Assembly (NCBI GenBank): GCA_003248845.1
Contig: QFPD01000138.1
Span: forward strand, 1-6,119
DNA length: 6,119 nucleotides
Source: Microbacterium sp.
GTDB lineage: Bacteria; Actinomycetota; Actinomycetes; Actinomycetales; Microbacteriaceae
Reading direction: 5' to 3'
Position 1 is the stretch's first letter, and each line of letters starts with the position of its first letter. Positions 6,037-6,119 of the stretch are shown in pieces. The notes under the pieces are model-generated. The model worked only from the letters and a program-made list of their open reading frames with translations. It had not been told where the DNA came from and did no database searches. A program made the translations under genes and the position numbers.

Positions 6037-6119
6037 ACGCGCCCAGATAATGCGAGCCCATGTTCAGCTTGCGCAGGCGCCCGACCGGAACGCTCAGCGT
6101 GCCGGTCACTGCCGCCGGG
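5960..6119 (-). CDS. asd: Aspartate-semialdehyde dehydrogenase, C-terminal 52 residues (proteobacterial type)
   Basis: The minus strand encodes the last 52 residues of Asd, cut by the right edge and ending at TGA 5962-5960. The peptide runs [20 protein letters not shown], then a segment with [20 protein letters not shown], and ends RILLER. This is the highly conserved C terminus of E. coli-type Asd, which reduces aspartyl phosphate to aspartate semialdehyde with NADPH for lysine, methionine, threonine and diaminopimelate synthesis. The VGRxRKLNMG and [19 protein letters not shown] blocks are characteristic of the beta/gamma-proteobacterial form and are not expected in an actinobacterium. It is followed by its own terminator. 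Because its surroundings change abruptly at ~5838, it is most likely contaminating or misjoined sequence and not a neighbour of the glycan cluster. The catalytic Cys and the NADP domain lie outside the window. Confidence 0.88.
   Translation of the reverse strand, partial: PAAVTGTLSVPVGRLRKLNMGSHYLGAFTVGDQLLWGAAEPLRRMLRILLER

Noticed and set aside
5839..6119. Natural horizontal transfer of asd into the glycan cluster
   Set aside because: No transposase, integrase, direct repeat or attachment site is visible, and the break falls inside a conserved domain with asd in the opposite direction; misjoining is simpler, though not proven.

Overview
The window is a high-GC stretch from a surface-polysaccharide gene cluster, most likely of an actinobacterium. 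Microbacteriaceae is a guess from the GC-rich third codon positions and the frequent ggatgc/gcatcc words, not a proof. The last ~250-280 bases do not belong with the rest: they carry the 3' end of a proteobacterial (E. coli-type) asd gene with its terminator, joined head-on to a truncated actinobacterial gene. The window therefore looks chimeric near position 5838.

Layout. On the minus strand, reading leftwards from ~1211, are a non-hydrolysing UDP-sugar 2-epimerase (132-1211, closer to WbpI-type than to housekeeping WecB by its motifs) and, 9 nt downstream, the first 40 codons of a nucleotide-sugar dehydrogenase (1-122). After a 64-bp divergent promoter region, a tightly packed plus-strand operon follows: a HisH-like glutaminase (1276-1941); a 660-aa fusion of a HisF-like ammonia-channelling barrel to a WbpG/PseA/WbuX-type N-acetyl-sugar amidotransferase (1941-3923); a GT-B glycosyltransferase (3920-5110); and an asparagine-synthase-like protein (from 5113). 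The last is cut off just where its ATP-binding SGGxDS motif should begin.

How the genes work together (inference from known families). The dehydrogenase and epimerase would make a UDP-linked (di)acetamido uronic acid of the manno series. HisH releases ammonia from glutamine, the HisF-like barrel conducts it, and the fused PP-loop domain uses ATP to convert an acetamido group on a sugar to an acetamidino group. The glycosyltransferase would then build the glycan. A related set in Pseudomonas aeruginosa O5 (WbpI, WbpG, HisH2, HisF2) serves the amidino-mannuronate residue of the O antigen. The most notable feature is the fusion of channel and acceptor enzyme in one chain. Its HisF domain has lost the catalytic Asp of the histidine pathway but keeps every ammonia-gate residue.
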